Positions 53,815 through 62,656 of a stretch of DNA of 64,000 nt are shown one piece after another. Origin of the DNA: Pantoea sp. Mb-10 (lineage in GTDB: Bacteria > Pseudomonadota > Gammaproteobacteria > Enterobacterales > Enterobacteriaceae); NCBI RefSeq assembly GCF_021272205.1, contig NZ_JAJSDX010000002.1, positions 434,001-498,000 on the forward strand, given 5' to 3'. Below the pieces are notes generated by a model that had not been told where the DNA came from, searched no databases, and saw nothing but the letters and a program-made list of their open reading frames with translations. Both the position numbers and the translations under genes were made by a program. How positions within the stretch are numbered: the first letter of the stretch is position 1; each line of letters starts with the position of its first letter.

Positions 53815-55197
53815 TTAATCAAAAAGGGCCGTAAGGTAGTCATTGCTAAAACGGTGTTGGGGGTCAAAGCGTTGGCGCACTTCGCGAAACGCTTCCCACT
53901 GTGGATAGATATCGCGCCACTGATAGCGCTGCGGATCGTAATATTTACCCCAGTGCGGGCGCCCCCCTTCGGCGGCCAGCAGCTTCTCAACGTGGGTCAG
54001 GAAGTGCAGGCCCTCTTGCGACAGCGAGCCGTCGTCGGCGTAATACACCACGAAGCCGAAAAAGCAGCTCTCCTGCTGATGCGCAGGACTCAGCCAGGCG
54101 TCTGAAGGGCCGGTACAGCGCAGAATAATGGGGTAATGCATGTGCGGGTGCTTCTCGGCATACCAGGCCTTGATGCGCTGAATAGCGCGTGGCGTATTCG
54201 CCAGCGGCACCGCGATCTCCACGTTGATTTGCGGCACGGCGATCCCACGGCAAAACAGCTGGTAAATGTCACCCGTGATATCGGTAAAATCGCGGAACCG
54301 CGTGACGGTACGGAACTGTTTTCCCCCCTTTCCGTGGATCTGCGTATCGCGGTGCATGTGCGCCAGCGTCTGATCGATGGTGTCATTGAGACTGCTGTCC
54401 GCGTCGTCACTGTGCTCAATCACCTCGCGCTGGTTATCGTGCCACGCTTCGGCATCCGCGGCGCTGGCCGGATCGGCATTCCACACGTGCATCAGATTAT
54501 CGTCAACAAACCACCACGCTTTGCTCAGTTCATGCTCGCGGTTCCACGTCAGCAGATCCTGCTCCAGCGTATCGGCGGAGGCCGCAAACTTATGGCAGCT
54601 AAAAATGCGGAAGGGGCGGGTGCGCAGCGTCACGGCGGTGACAATGCCGAGCGCGCCCAGCGACGTCAGCGCCGCCGGAAAATCCGCATCACCGCGCTGC
54701 AACTCGCGTACGCTGCCGTCGGCCAGCACCATGCGCAGGCGCAGCGCTTCATCGGCCAGTGAACTCTGATCCAGTCCTTGACCGTGAGTGCCGCTGGCCA
54801 TGGCGCCGGCCAGGGTTTGCACCGCGATAACGCCCGGCGAGCAGCCCAGCATGCGATCCATTGTCGTCAGGGTGTCGAAGATGTCTTGCAGCAGCGTTCC
54901 CGCAGCAAAGGTCACACTGTGTTCATCGTGGCCCAGCACGCCTGCCAGGGCACTGAGGTCGAGTAGCAGATCGTCAGGCTGAACGCACAGCATGCGGCCA
55001 GGCGACAAGCGGCTGCCAATCACGCGCACCTTACCTTGGCTATCGCGTAGCAGCTGTTGTATTTCGGCTTCGTTTTGCGGCTGCTGCAGCTGCGACCGCT
55101 GACCGACCACCGAATTTTGCGCCCAGTTCCAGAGTGCGCTGTCATGCGCGGTCTCACGCGGGTTACGTAGGGGATAAAGCAGGGAGTCTTTGTTCAC
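53815..55197 (-). CDS. FAD-linked sugar-1,4-lactone oxidase
   Basis: 460 residues from a GTG with AAGGAA at 8 bases. VAO/PCMH-type FAD-binding domain (VRVIGSRLSPG, GCSPGVIAVQTLAGAMASGTHGQG, SLGALGIVTAVTLRTRP) and the ALO C-terminal domain, ending in GGRPHWGKYYDPQRY with the HWGK motif seen in L-gulono- and D-arabinono-1,4-lactone oxidases. It oxidises aldonolactones with oxygen, producing an ascorbate-like product and hydrogen peroxide. Which lactone it uses is not readable. Upstream of the family 8 glycosyltransferase in the same operon. Confidence 0.88.
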   Translation of the reverse strand: MNKDSLLYPLRNPRETAHDSALWNWAQNSVVGQRSQLQQPQNEAEIQQLLRDSQGKVRVIGSRLSPGRMLCVQPDDLLLDLSALAGVLGHDEHSVTFAAGTLLQDIFDTLTTMDRMLGCSPGVIAVQTLAGAMASGTHGQGLDQSSLADEALRLRMVLADGSVRELQRGDADFPAALTSLGALGIVTAVTLRTRPFRIFSCHKFAASADTLEQDLLTWNREHELSKAWWFVDDNLMHVWNADPASAADAEAWHDNQREVIEHSDDADSSLNDTIDQTLAHMHRDTQIHGKGGKQFRTVTRFRDFTDITGDIYQLFCRGIAVPQINVEIAVPLANTPRAIQRIKAWYAEKHPHMHYPIILRCTGPSDAWLSPAHQQESCFFGFVVYYADDGSLSQEGLHFLTHVEKLLAAEGGRPHWGKYYDPQRYQWRDIYPQWEAFREVRQRFDPQHRFSNDYLTALFD

Positions 55198-55528
55198 CGC
55201 GGCATTCCTTAAAATGTGATCTGTGTCAGCCTTAAGGCTTTAAGCGTAGACCATCAGAACGAAGCCGCTGATAAGACGTATTGAAGTCAAGATAAATTTT
55301 TTTAGTGTCGGCGCGAGATGGACTTCTGCGTTTTTTGGGTTACGCATAACGAACAGTGGTGATGAGCAGAGTAATGCCCTGGCGCGCAAAGTGGCGGTAA
55401 AAAGCGAAGCAGCAGCTGATATAGCAAAAAATGGGAGATCTGCGCGGCTAAAAACAGTGCCAAATAATAATGAGCAAGCGAACCGTTAAGAGGAAATTAA
55501 CTTGCAGGATAGCCCTGCAAGTTAAAGG
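55198..55528. other. Intergenic region between lactone oxidase and tetR genes
   Basis: About 330 bases without a gene. It should contain the promoter of the leftward oxidase-glycosyltransferase pair. A palindrome at 55499-55523 (AACTTGCAGG/CCTGCAAGTT) is a candidate terminator of the tetR gene. Confidence 0.5.
55499..55523 (-). terminator. Candidate terminator of the tetR-type gene
   Basis: 10-bp stem AACTTGCAGG/CCTGCAAGTT with a 5-base loop, 6 bases after the stop; the following T-tract on the minus strand is interrupted. Confidence 0.45.
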
Positions 55529-56170
55529 TTATTGATGTTTTTTGAGGTAGCGCAGCGTCGCCGTTACGGCCAGCTGGCGGTTACGGCGCAGGCTGTCCGC
55601 TTCGCTGTCGTCGGGGGTAAACAGATAGTGAAAGGTGTAGCGGTTGGCGACATGGTGTACGCAAATGCTGCTCACCAAGCGGTGCACATCCACGGTGTTG
55701 AGATCGTCCAGAAATACGCCCTGCTGTTGACCGCGCGTGAGAATATCGTCGAGCAGATCCAGCGCGCTTTTGTTCATGGCTTTAATGCGCGAGGACTGCG
55801 TAATGTAGCGACCACGCAGTAAATTTTCGGTACAGACCAGGCGCATAAAATCGGGGTGGGCGGCGTGATAATCAAAGCTGGCTTCCACCAGTTTAATCAT
55901 CGCCTGCTCTGGCGCCATGACCGCCAGATTCAACCCGCTCTCATGTTCACGAATGGCCTGATAGACCTGCTCCAGCACGGCGATATACAGCTGCTCTTTG
56001 TTCACAAAGTGATACACCACCATGCGCTTTGTGGTTTGCGCGTGCTCGGCAATCTGTTCCAGACGCGCGCCCTGCATGCCAAATTCAGCAAAGGTTTTCA
56101 GGGCGCCCGCGAGGATGCGTTTCTTTAATCCTTCCGGATCGTTTTTGCGTTTTAGAGGGGAATCCGACAT
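55529..56170 (-). CDS. TetR-family transcriptional regulator
   Basis: 213 residues. N-terminal TetR HTH (KKRILAGALKTFAEFGMQGARLEQIAEHAQTTKRMVVYHFVNKEQLY, about residues 16-62) and a helical ligand-binding domain with FMRLVCTENLLRGRYI. The ligand is unknown. It is divergent from the protease-nuclease gene with only 100 bases between them, so it may regulate that gene as well as its own. Confidence 0.88.
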   Translation of the reverse strand: MSDSPLKRKNDPEGLKKRILAGALKTFAEFGMQGARLEQIAEHAQTTKRMVVYHFVNKEQLYIAVLEQVYQAIREHESGLNLAVMAPEQAMIKLVEASFDYHAAHPDFMRLVCTENLLRGRYITQSSRIKAMNKSALDLLDDILTRGQQQGVFLDDLNTVDVHRLVSSICVHHVANRYTFHYLFTPDDSEADSLRRNRQLAVTATLRYLKKHQ

Positions 56171-56276
56171 AGCGCTCGTGACAGATCGTTAAAACGCGCA
56201 TGGTAACACAGCTGTCACACGCGGCGCGCGCGCGGCGGGCTATGGTTAAAGTCACCCCGTCCTCAAGGAGATGCCA

Positions 56277-58082
56277 ATGAATACCTCCCCGCACGCGTCC
56301 ATCGCCGCAAGGCTGGCGCTGACCGCCGAGCAACGACAGCAGACGCGCGATGCGCTGGCCCACGACCAGCCCGCAGAACCGGATAAGCAGCGGGCGCAGC
56401 GCTATGCGTTTCAGCAACGCGTTAGACAAGGCGTTATCATCGATACCGACGACCGGCTGCCGGTGGTTTTCTTACAGCAGGGGCTGGAGGCAGCACGCGC
56501 GGTGGCGCTTATCCGCGAAGACGGGGTGCCCAAAGGCAGCGGTTTTTTAATCCACGGCAATCTGTTGGTCACCAATCATCATGTCTTGTCGGATCCGCCC
56601 GCACCGGGACGCATCACCGTGGAATTTGGCTTCCGTCAGGGGGAGGCGGGCAGCGTGATAGCGGGGCGGCGCTTTACCGTCGATGCCGAGCGCTTTTGGC
56701 TGAGCAACCCCACCGAGGCGCTCGACTGTACGCTGATTGCGCTGGGCGAGGCGCTTGATCGCGTGGGTGAAGACCCCTTGCCGCTCGCGCTCAATGACCG
56801 TCACGATAAGCACGCGCTGGGCATGCCGCTCAACTTGATCCATCATCCCGGCGGTGCGCCACAGCAGCTCTCGCTGCGCAATAACGCGCTGCTGGCACGT
56901 CATGAACAGTTTTTGCACTACGAGACCGATAGCGACGCCGGCTCCTCTGGTTCACCGGTGTTTAATGACGGTTGGCAGCTGGTGGCGTTGCATCACGGTG
57001 CCGTCGAGGAGGGCGGCAAATGGGTCAACGAGGGCATCCGCCTCAGCGCGATCGTTGACTGGCTTAAAGGCGAGCTGGCCGCGCTGGCCGCACCGCAGCA
57101 GGCACTGCTCATGCAGGCGTTAACCGGCGTGGGCGCAGCGTTTACGCCCGCGTCTGGTACCGCGACCGCGCCGCGTGACGAAAACCTCGCGGCGCGTACG
57201 GGCTATCAGGCCGATTTTCTGCGCGATACGCCGATTGCGCTGGCCGACATCATCGCGCCGCGTGCAGCCGACGTGGCACCGCTGCGTGATGGCCGCACCG
57301 GTGCGGAAGCCCGACTCGATTACGAGCACTTCTCGTTGTTTATGAGCGCGGAACGCAAACTGGCTTTTTTCACCGCCACCAACATTGACGGTGCGCGCTA
57401 TATCAATATTGACCGCGGCAGCGGCCAGCCCTCACTGCTGGCGGAGGGCGATCGCTGGGTCGACGACAGTCGCATCGACAGCCGCTATGTCACCGGGCAG
57501 GCATTTTATCGCGCGTTCAGCCGCTGGTTCGATCGCGGCCACCTGACTCGCCGCAGCGATCCCACGTGGGGCACCGCGGCGGAAGCGGTGCGCGCCAATA
57601 AAGATACGTTTCACTTTACCAACTGTTCGCCGCAGCACTTTCGCTTCAACCAAAGCCTCACTTACTGGCAGGGCGTTGAGCGCTATATTCTCGAATTTGG
57701 CGTGCTAAAAACGCATCAGCAAATAAGCGTATTGACCGGTCCAGTGTTGAACGATCGGGCACGCCAGTACGGCGACTTATCGGTGCCGCTGATGTTCTGG
57801 AAAGTGGTGCTGCGCATTGGGCCGCAGGGCGCGCCGCAGGCCACCGCGCTGCTGGTGAGCCAGGATGCGCTACTGGATGAGCCGCGCCGCGTGTTGCCAG
57901 CCCTGCAGCCGGAAGCGGTGCCCAATGTTGATGAATACCGCGTTTCGGTCAGCGCGCTGGAGAGCCTGACCGGGCTCAATTTCAGCGCGTTTCGCCATTG
58001 GGATAGCTGGCAGCCGGACGCGACGCTGTTGACGCAGCCGCTGCCAGCGCAGCTGGTGATGGCATGGACGGATTTGCTCTAA
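56277..58082 (+). CDS. Trypsin-like serine protease fused to a DNA/RNA non-specific endonuclease
   Basis: 601 residues from the ATG at 56277, which has AAGGAG at 6 bases; the ATG at 56271 touches that site. The first 270 residues are a trypsin-like fold with a plausible triad: His102 in VTNHHVLS, Asp150 in EALDCTLIAL, Ser224 in DAGSSGSPVF. Residues about 345-590 are an NUC1/EndA-type endonuclease: FDRGHLTRRSDPTWG with catalytic His422 and FHFTNCSPQHFRFNQ with the metal-site Asn. No signal peptide or membrane helix is visible, so both activities appear cytosolic. The combination suggests proteolytic control of a nuclease, perhaps a conflict or suicide effector (inference). Confidence 0.87.
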   Translation: MNTSPHASIAARLALTAEQRQQTRDALAHDQPAEPDKQRAQRYAFQQRVRQGVIIDTDDRLPVVFLQQGLEAARAVALIREDGVPKGSGFLIHGNLLVTNHHVLSDPPAPGRITVEFGFRQGEAGSVIAGRRFTVDAERFWLSNPTEALDCTLIALGEALDRVGEDPLPLALNDRHDKHALGMPLNLIHHPGGAPQQLSLRNNALLARHEQFLHYETDSDAGSSGSPVFNDGWQLVALHHGAVEEGGKWVNEGIRLSAIVDWLKGELAALAAPQQALLMQALTGVGAAFTPASGTATAPRDENLAARTGYQADFLRDTPIALADIIAPRAADVAPLRDGRTGAEARLDYEHFSLFMSAERKLAFFTATNIDGARYINIDRGSGQPSLLAEGDRWVDDSRIDSRYVTGQAFYRAFSRWFDRGHLTRRSDPTWGTAAEAVRANKDTFHFTNCSPQHFRFNQSLTYWQGVERYILEFGVLKTHQQISVLTGPVLNDRARQYGDLSVPLMFWKVVLRIGPQGAPQATALLVSQDALLDEPRRVLPALQPEAVPNVDEYRVSVSALESLTGLNFSAFRHWDSWQPDATLLTQPLPAQLVMAWTDLL

Positions 58083-58109
58083 GCCTCGATTCGCGACAGG
58101 CAGAATGCA

Positions 58110-58146
58110 AAAAGCCCGCTCAGGTTTCCCTGAGCGGGCTTTTCTA
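58110..58146 (+). terminator. Terminator after the protease-nuclease gene
   Basis: 15-bp stem (58110-58124 and 58129-58143), TTTC loop, T-rich end. It lies just before the 3' end of the opposite-strand tRNA gene. Confidence 0.88.
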
Positions 58147-58150
58147 AATG

Positions 58151-58226
58151 TGGCTCCTCTGACTGGACTCGAACCAGTGACATACGGATTAACAGTCCGC
58201 CGTTCTACCGACTGAACTACAGAGGA
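58151..58226 (-). tRNA. tRNA-Asn (GTT)
   Basis: 76 bases on the minus strand, from TCCTCTGT to the encoded CCA. The acceptor stem TCCTCTG/CAGAGGA pairs, the anticodon GTT lies in the loop CTGTTAA, and the T-arm GGTTCGAGTCC is standard. As far as I can recall it equals E. coli tRNA-Asn. In enterobacteria asn tRNA genes lie near nac and are common integration sites, but no integrase is present on either side here. Confidence 0.97.
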
Positions 58227-58734
58227 ATCGTGTGAACGAGGCGAATAGTAGCGATGCCCGGCAGCGATGTCAAAGGCCGATCGCACACTTCCGGTTTAAG
58301 TGCGCGCAAAAACAGCAACATGGTGTTTTTTAAGGCTTGAGCGCACAAATTGTAAACTGCCGACAGGATCGCAATTCGACGGCAATTCCTTTGAGATGTT
58401 AGAGGCGTGTCAAAGTTTTGTTATTTGCTGATTTTAAAACAAGCGTTTCAGTGCTTTTATGATGAAAATTTCAAATGATGTACCGATGAAATAAATGAAC
58501 TGTTTACGCTGACGCCCGAAATGCGTTTTATCGCGTAAAACACGGTGTCGAGAATAAATTTCTGATAAGTAAAAAGTTTAAGTGAAAGCATGCAGTGAAA
58601 AAAGAGCGTTTAACCAGAAGCCTTACCTCCATAAACACATAAATCCTGCCAGCGGCGCTGGGTGAATGTAAAAGATATTTTTCATTCGTCTTCTCAGTCA
58701 GGCTGCGCACGTTAACGTATAAAAAGGGTGCCCT
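58227..58734. other. Intergenic region upstream of the sugar ABC transporter
   Basis: About 510 AT-rich bases, no convincing gene. It carries a perfect inverted repeat GTTTTA-TCGCG-TAAAAC at 58525-58541 that could be an operator. No firm promoter was identified. Confidence 0.5.
58525..58541. promoter_or_regulatory. Candidate operator palindrome upstream of the sugar ABC operon
   Basis: Perfect 6-5-6 inverted repeat GTTTTATCGCGTAAAAC, about 195 bases before the binding-protein gene. Shape and size fit a repressor site; no regulator is assigned. Confidence 0.3.
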
Positions 58735-59658
58735 ATGAAATTCAAAAAAGCGTTAGTGACTTCCCTGATAGCCTGCATGTTACCGGCAGCGGTGATGGCA
58801 AAAGATCTTCAGGTAGGCGTGTCGATGGCGCTGTTTGATGACAACTTCCTCACCATTCTGCGTACAGCAATGCAGAAAGAGATGCAGACCGATAACGTGA
58901 AAGGCCAGGTTGAGGATGCCAAAGGCGACGTGTCGCAACAGCTGCAGCAGGTACAAAACTTCATCGGTCAGGGTGTGGATGCCATTATCGTCAACCCGGT
59001 AGACACCAACGCAGTGAAACCGATCATGGATGCGGCCACCAAAGCCAATATCCCGCTGGTGTTCGTTAACCGTAAACCGGCCGGCGAACTGACCAGCAAA
59101 ATGGCTTACGTCGGTTCGGACTCAGAGCTGGCGGGTCGCCTGCAGATGGAAGCGCTGGCGAAAGCCATGAATGGCAAAGGCAACGTCGCGATCTTAATGG
59201 GCGATTTAGCGAATGAGTCCACCCGCGATCGCACCAAGGGCGTTGAAGCCGTGGTGGCGAAATATCCAGGCATCAAAGTGGTCCAAAAACAGACGGCCAA
59301 GTTTACCCGTAATGATGCGGTAGACGTCGTCAGTAACTGGATGACCGCGGGTGACGATATCCAGGCGATTGCGTCTAATAACGATGAAATGGCCATTGGT
59401 GCGCTGCAGGCGCTGGGCAAAAATCCAAACCACATTCTGATCGCGGGCGTGGATGGCACCCCCGATGCGCTGCAAATGCTGAAAAACGGCAAAATGGTCG
59501 CCACCGTGTTCCAGGACGCCAAAGGGCAGGGTGAAGGTGCGGTGAAAGCGGCCGTTAAGCTGGCCAACGGCGAGAAAATCGAACGCGTGATCAACATTCC
59601 TTACCAGCTGATCACCAAAGACAACATGGCGCAGTTCGAGAACCGTAACCAGAAGTAA
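58735..59658 (+). CDS. Sugar ABC transporter periplasmic binding protein (ribose/inositol type)
   Basis: 307 residues. Signal peptide MKFKKALVTSLIACMLPAAVMA, then an RbsB-type fold: VGVSMALFDDNFLTILRTAM, GDVSQQLQQVQNFIGQGVDAIIVNPVDT, YVGSDSELAGRLQME, and IASNNDEMAIGALQAL. The FDDNFLT and VNPVDT wording is what I associate with inositol/rhizopine-binding relatives, but ligand identity is not proven. First gene of an operon with ATPase and permease. Confidence 0.9.
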   Translation: MKFKKALVTSLIACMLPAAVMAKDLQVGVSMALFDDNFLTILRTAMQKEMQTDNVKGQVEDAKGDVSQQLQQVQNFIGQGVDAIIVNPVDTNAVKPIMDAATKANIPLVFVNRKPAGELTSKMAYVGSDSELAGRLQMEALAKAMNGKGNVAILMGDLANESTRDRTKGVEAVVAKYPGIKVVQKQTAKFTRNDAVDVVSNWMTAGDDIQAIASNNDEMAIGALQALGKNPNHILIAGVDGTPDALQMLKNGKMVATVFQDAKGQGEGAVKAAVKLANGEKIERVINIPYQLITKDNMAQFENRNQK

Positions 59659-59690
59659 TCCCTTCCCCAAAAGCTGTTTGGAGGTGACGT

Positions 59691-61175
59691 ATGACCGCTT
59701 TTGCGCTTGAAGCCGAAGGCATCAGCAAGTTCTTCCCCGGAGTGAAGGCGCTCGACAACGTCTCACTGCGTATCAAGCCGGGGTCGGTACATGCCCTGAT
59801 GGGTGAAAATGGCGCGGGCAAGTCTACCTTAATGAAGTGCCTTATCGGGATGTACCGTCCCGATAAGGGCACCATCCGTATTAAGGGTGAGCCAGTGCAG
59901 TTTCAGGATACGATGGACGCGCTCCGTTCTGGTATCTCCATGATTCATCAGGAGCTTAACCTCGTTCCCTACATGACGGTGGCGGAAAACATTTGGCTGG
60001 GCCGCGAACCGATGAAATTCGGTTTCGTGGATCACGCGCTGCTGAATAAACAGACGCAGGCGCTGCTGGATAAACTCAATATCCGGCTGAAAGCGGATCG
60101 GCTAGTCGGTGAGCTCAGCATTGCGTCGCAGCAGATGGTGGAAATCGCCAAGGCGGTCTCCTGGAACGCTGATGTGGTGATTATGGATGAGCCCACCTCG
60201 GCGCTTACCGAAACCGAGGTGGCGCATCTGTTTACCATCATTCGCGACCTGCGCGCGCAGGGCAAAGCCATCATTTATATCAGCCATAAAATGGATGAGA
60301 TCTTCGCCATCACCGATGAAATCAGCATTTTCCGTGACGGCACGTGGGTGGGCAGCAACAGCACCACCGCCTTTACCCGGCAGTCGCTGATTACCCAAAT
60401 GGTGGGACGCGAACTGACGCAGCTGTTCCCGAAATTCAACGGCACCCTCGGTGAAGAGGTGCTGACGGTACGCAACCTGACCTGCAAAGATCGCTTTACC
60501 GATATCAGCTTTGGCGTGCGCAAAGGCGAGATTCTTGGCGTCGCCGGACTGGTGGGGGCAGGGCGCAGTGAAGTGATGGAAAGCCTGTTTGGCATGGAGT
60601 CTTTCGACAGCGGCGAGATTCTGATTGATGGCGTGCCAGTGACGATAGATTCGCCCTCTACGGCGATCGAAAAGGGCATGGCGTTCCTCACTGAAGATCG
60701 CAAAAAGTCGGGGCTGTTCCTTGTGCTGTCGGTTATGGAGAACATGAGTATTGTCAACATGCCGGACTACATCGGCAAAAGCGGGTTTGTGAGCCACGTA
60801 AAAATGGCGCAGGACTGTATGGAGCAAATCCGCAAACTCAACATCAAAACCCCCACCATGGATCAGATCATCAACAACCTTAGCGGTGGCAACCAACAGA
60901 AGGTGCTGATTGCACGCTGGCTGCTGGCGCAGCCGAAGATCTTGATTCTGGACGAACCGACGCGCGGCATCGACGTGGGCGCGAAGGCGGAAATTTATCG
61001 CTTAATCAGCGAATTGGCCAATCGCGGTGTGGCCATCATCATGGTGTCGTCGGAACTGCCAGAGATCCTTGGCATGAGCGATCGCGTGATGGTGATGCAC
61101 GGCGGGCGTATAACCGGCATCCTCGATAAAGAAGAGGCCGACCAGGAAACCATTTTGTCGTTGGCATCCGAGTGA
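59691..61175 (+). CDS. Sugar ABC transporter ATPase (RbsA/MglA type, duplicated)
   Basis: 494 residues with GGAGGTGA before the ATG. Two tandem ABC domains: the first with Walker A GENGAGKST (about 38-46), signature LSIASQQMVEIAK and Walker B VVIMDEPTSAL; the second (from about 255) with Walker A-like GLVGAGRSE, signature LSGGNQQKVLIARWL and LILDEPTRGIDVG. As in RbsA the second site is degenerate in Walker A. It powers uptake with the adjacent permease. Confidence 0.94.
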   Translation: MTAFALEAEGISKFFPGVKALDNVSLRIKPGSVHALMGENGAGKSTLMKCLIGMYRPDKGTIRIKGEPVQFQDTMDALRSGISMIHQELNLVPYMTVAENIWLGREPMKFGFVDHALLNKQTQALLDKLNIRLKADRLVGELSIASQQMVEIAKAVSWNADVVIMDEPTSALTETEVAHLFTIIRDLRAQGKAIIYISHKMDEIFAITDEISIFRDGTWVGSNSTTAFTRQSLITQMVGRELTQLFPKFNGTLGEEVLTVRNLTCKDRFTDISFGVRKGEILGVAGLVGAGRSEVMESLFGMESFDSGEILIDGVPVTIDSPSTAIEKGMAFLTEDRKKSGLFLVLSVMENMSIVNMPDYIGKSGFVSHVKMAQDCMEQIRKLNIKTPTMDQIINNLSGGNQQKVLIARWLLAQPKILILDEPTRGIDVGAKAEIYRLISELANRGVAIIMVSSELPEILGMSDRVMVMHGGRITGILDKEEADQETILSLASE

Positions 61176-61189
61176 GGCGCGAGACAACT

Positions 61190-62221
61190 ATGAGTAACGT
61201 GAAAGCCACGGCCCCGCAGGCCACTGACCAGACCTCTTTTTTCGCTAACCTGCGCCACAAGCTGCCAAAAGATACCGGCATCTTTGTGGTGATGGTGGGC
61301 ATTGCGTTGATTTTCGAAATCGCTGGCTGGTACGTTCGCGATCAGTCTTTCCTGCTTAACACCAACCGCCTGGTGCTGATTGTGCTGCAGGTTGCCATCA
61401 TCGGCATTATCGCCGTAGGGGTAACTCAAGTGATTATTACCACCGGGATCGACCTCTCATCGGGGTCGGTGATCGCGCTGACCGCGGTCGTCGCGGCCAG
61501 TCTGGCGCAGACGTCCGACAGCCTCACGCCCATGTATCCTTCACTGGTGAATCTGCCTGCGGTGGTACCCATCGTGGCAGGCATTGGCGTTGGGCTGCTG
61601 TGTGGCTTAGTGAACGGCGTACTGATCACCAAAACGGGCATCCCGCCGTTTATCGCCACCCTGGGTATGATGGTGTCGGCGCGCGGTTTGGCGCAGTATT
61701 ACACCCAAGGAAATCCCATCAGCTTCCTGTCAGATGGCTTCACCTCGATTGGTCAGGGTGCCATGCCGGTGATCATTTTCCTCGTGGTGGCGTTTGTATT
61801 CCATATCGCGCTGAAACACCTGCGCTATGGCAAATACGTCTACGCCATCGGCGGTAATATGACCTCAGCCAAAGTCTCTGGCATTAACGTCAACAAGTAT
61901 CTGATCATCGTTTATACCATCGCCGGGGCGCTCTCTGGGCTGGCGGGCGTAGTCCTGGCGGCGCGCGTCAGCAGCGGTCAGTCAAGCATGGGCATGGCTT
62001 ACGAGCTGGATGCGATTGCCGCCGCCGTGATCGGCGGCAGCAGCCTGATGGGTGGCGTGGGGCGGATTACCGGCACCTTGATTGGCGCGGTGATTTTGGG
62101 GCTGATCAAGAGCGGCTTCACCTTTGTTGGCGTCGATGCTTACGTGCAGGACATCATCAAAGGGATCATCATTGTGGCGGCCGTCTCCATCGATATGCAT
62201 CGCAACCGCAAAAAGCGTTAG
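61190..62221 (+). CDS. Sugar ABC transporter permease (RbsC type)
   Basis: 343 residues from the ATG at 61190; the upstream GTG-like extension is not needed. About ten membrane helices, with the family motifs GIDLSSGSVIALTAVVAA, NGVLITKTGIPPFIATLGMM and the cytosolic EAA-like AVIGGSSLMGGVGRITGT. It forms the homodimeric channel for the ATPase and binding protein just upstream. A strong terminator follows and closes the operon. Confidence 0.93.
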   Translation: MSNVKATAPQATDQTSFFANLRHKLPKDTGIFVVMVGIALIFEIAGWYVRDQSFLLNTNRLVLIVLQVAIIGIIAVGVTQVIITTGIDLSSGSVIALTAVVAASLAQTSDSLTPMYPSLVNLPAVVPIVAGIGVGLLCGLVNGVLITKTGIPPFIATLGMMVSARGLAQYYTQGNPISFLSDGFTSIGQGAMPVIIFLVVAFVFHIALKHLRYGKYVYAIGGNMTSAKVSGINVNKYLIIVYTIAGALSGLAGVVLAARVSSGQSSMGMAYELDAIAAAVIGGSSLMGGVGRITGTLIGAVILGLIKSGFTFVGVDAYVQDIIKGIIIVAAVSIDMHRNRKKR

Positions 62222-62240
62222 CGACGTGGGTCCACTGTCC

Positions 62241-62279
62241 AAGCCCGTGTTTTCCGCGCAGGAAAACACGGGCTTTTTT
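62241..62279 (+). terminator. Terminator of the sugar ABC operon
   Basis: 15-bp stem (62241-62255 and 62261-62275), 5-base loop, T-run. Confidence 0.9.
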
Positions 62280-62429
62280 CTGTGCTCAGCAATAAGATTT
62301 CTGGCTGACCGATTTTCTTTCTTGGGCTTTTTTATCCGCACTTTGTTGGCTTTATGCGCGCTTTTGCGCGTTCTGCACCGTTTATCGCCTCTCATCCATC
62401 ACTTTTTTGCACGCCTGCCTTGCACGCTT

Positions 62430-62446
62430 TGCACCGTGAGAGTGCA
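62430..62446 (+). promoter_or_regulatory. Candidate NtrC binding site upstream of nac
   Basis: TGCACCGTGAGAGTGCA, a dyad with TGCAC/GTGCA ends and 7 bases between, matching the outer positions of the NtrC consensus (TGCACCA-N3-TGGTGCA). It lies about 130-147 bases upstream of the -24/-12 promoter; further TTGCAC half-sites occur just upstream (62407-62425). Confidence 0.5.
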
Positions 62447-62575
62447 GCGACCGGCCGTTACGCTGTGCTGTGATTATCGCCTGCGCTTATTACCTCCTGA
62501 GAGGTAATCAGAATGGCTTATTTTTCGGGCCGTTAGGAATATTCTGTCTTACATCCTGTTTCCGTCGGAAAAAAC

Positions 62576-62591
62576 TGGCCTGCATATTGCA
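62576..62591 (+). promoter_or_regulatory. Sigma-54 promoter of nac
   Basis: TGGCCTGCATATTGCA: GG at 62577-62578 and GC at 62589-62590 with exactly 10 bases between, the -24/-12 rule; close to TGGCACG-N4-TTGCA. About 65 bases before the nac ATG. In E. coli and Klebsiella nac is transcribed from a sigma-54, NtrC-activated promoter, so position and form agree. Confidence 0.8.
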
Positions 62592-62656
62592 ACATATCTG
62601 ACATACGCCAGTGGGCCGAACCCCTTCCCGGGCATTTCCAGAATGATGGAGGCAAC

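Noticed and set aside
58151..58226. tRNA-Asn as an integration site of a genomic island
   Set aside because: No integrase, no direct repeat of the tRNA 3' end and no phage genes were found on either side in the window.
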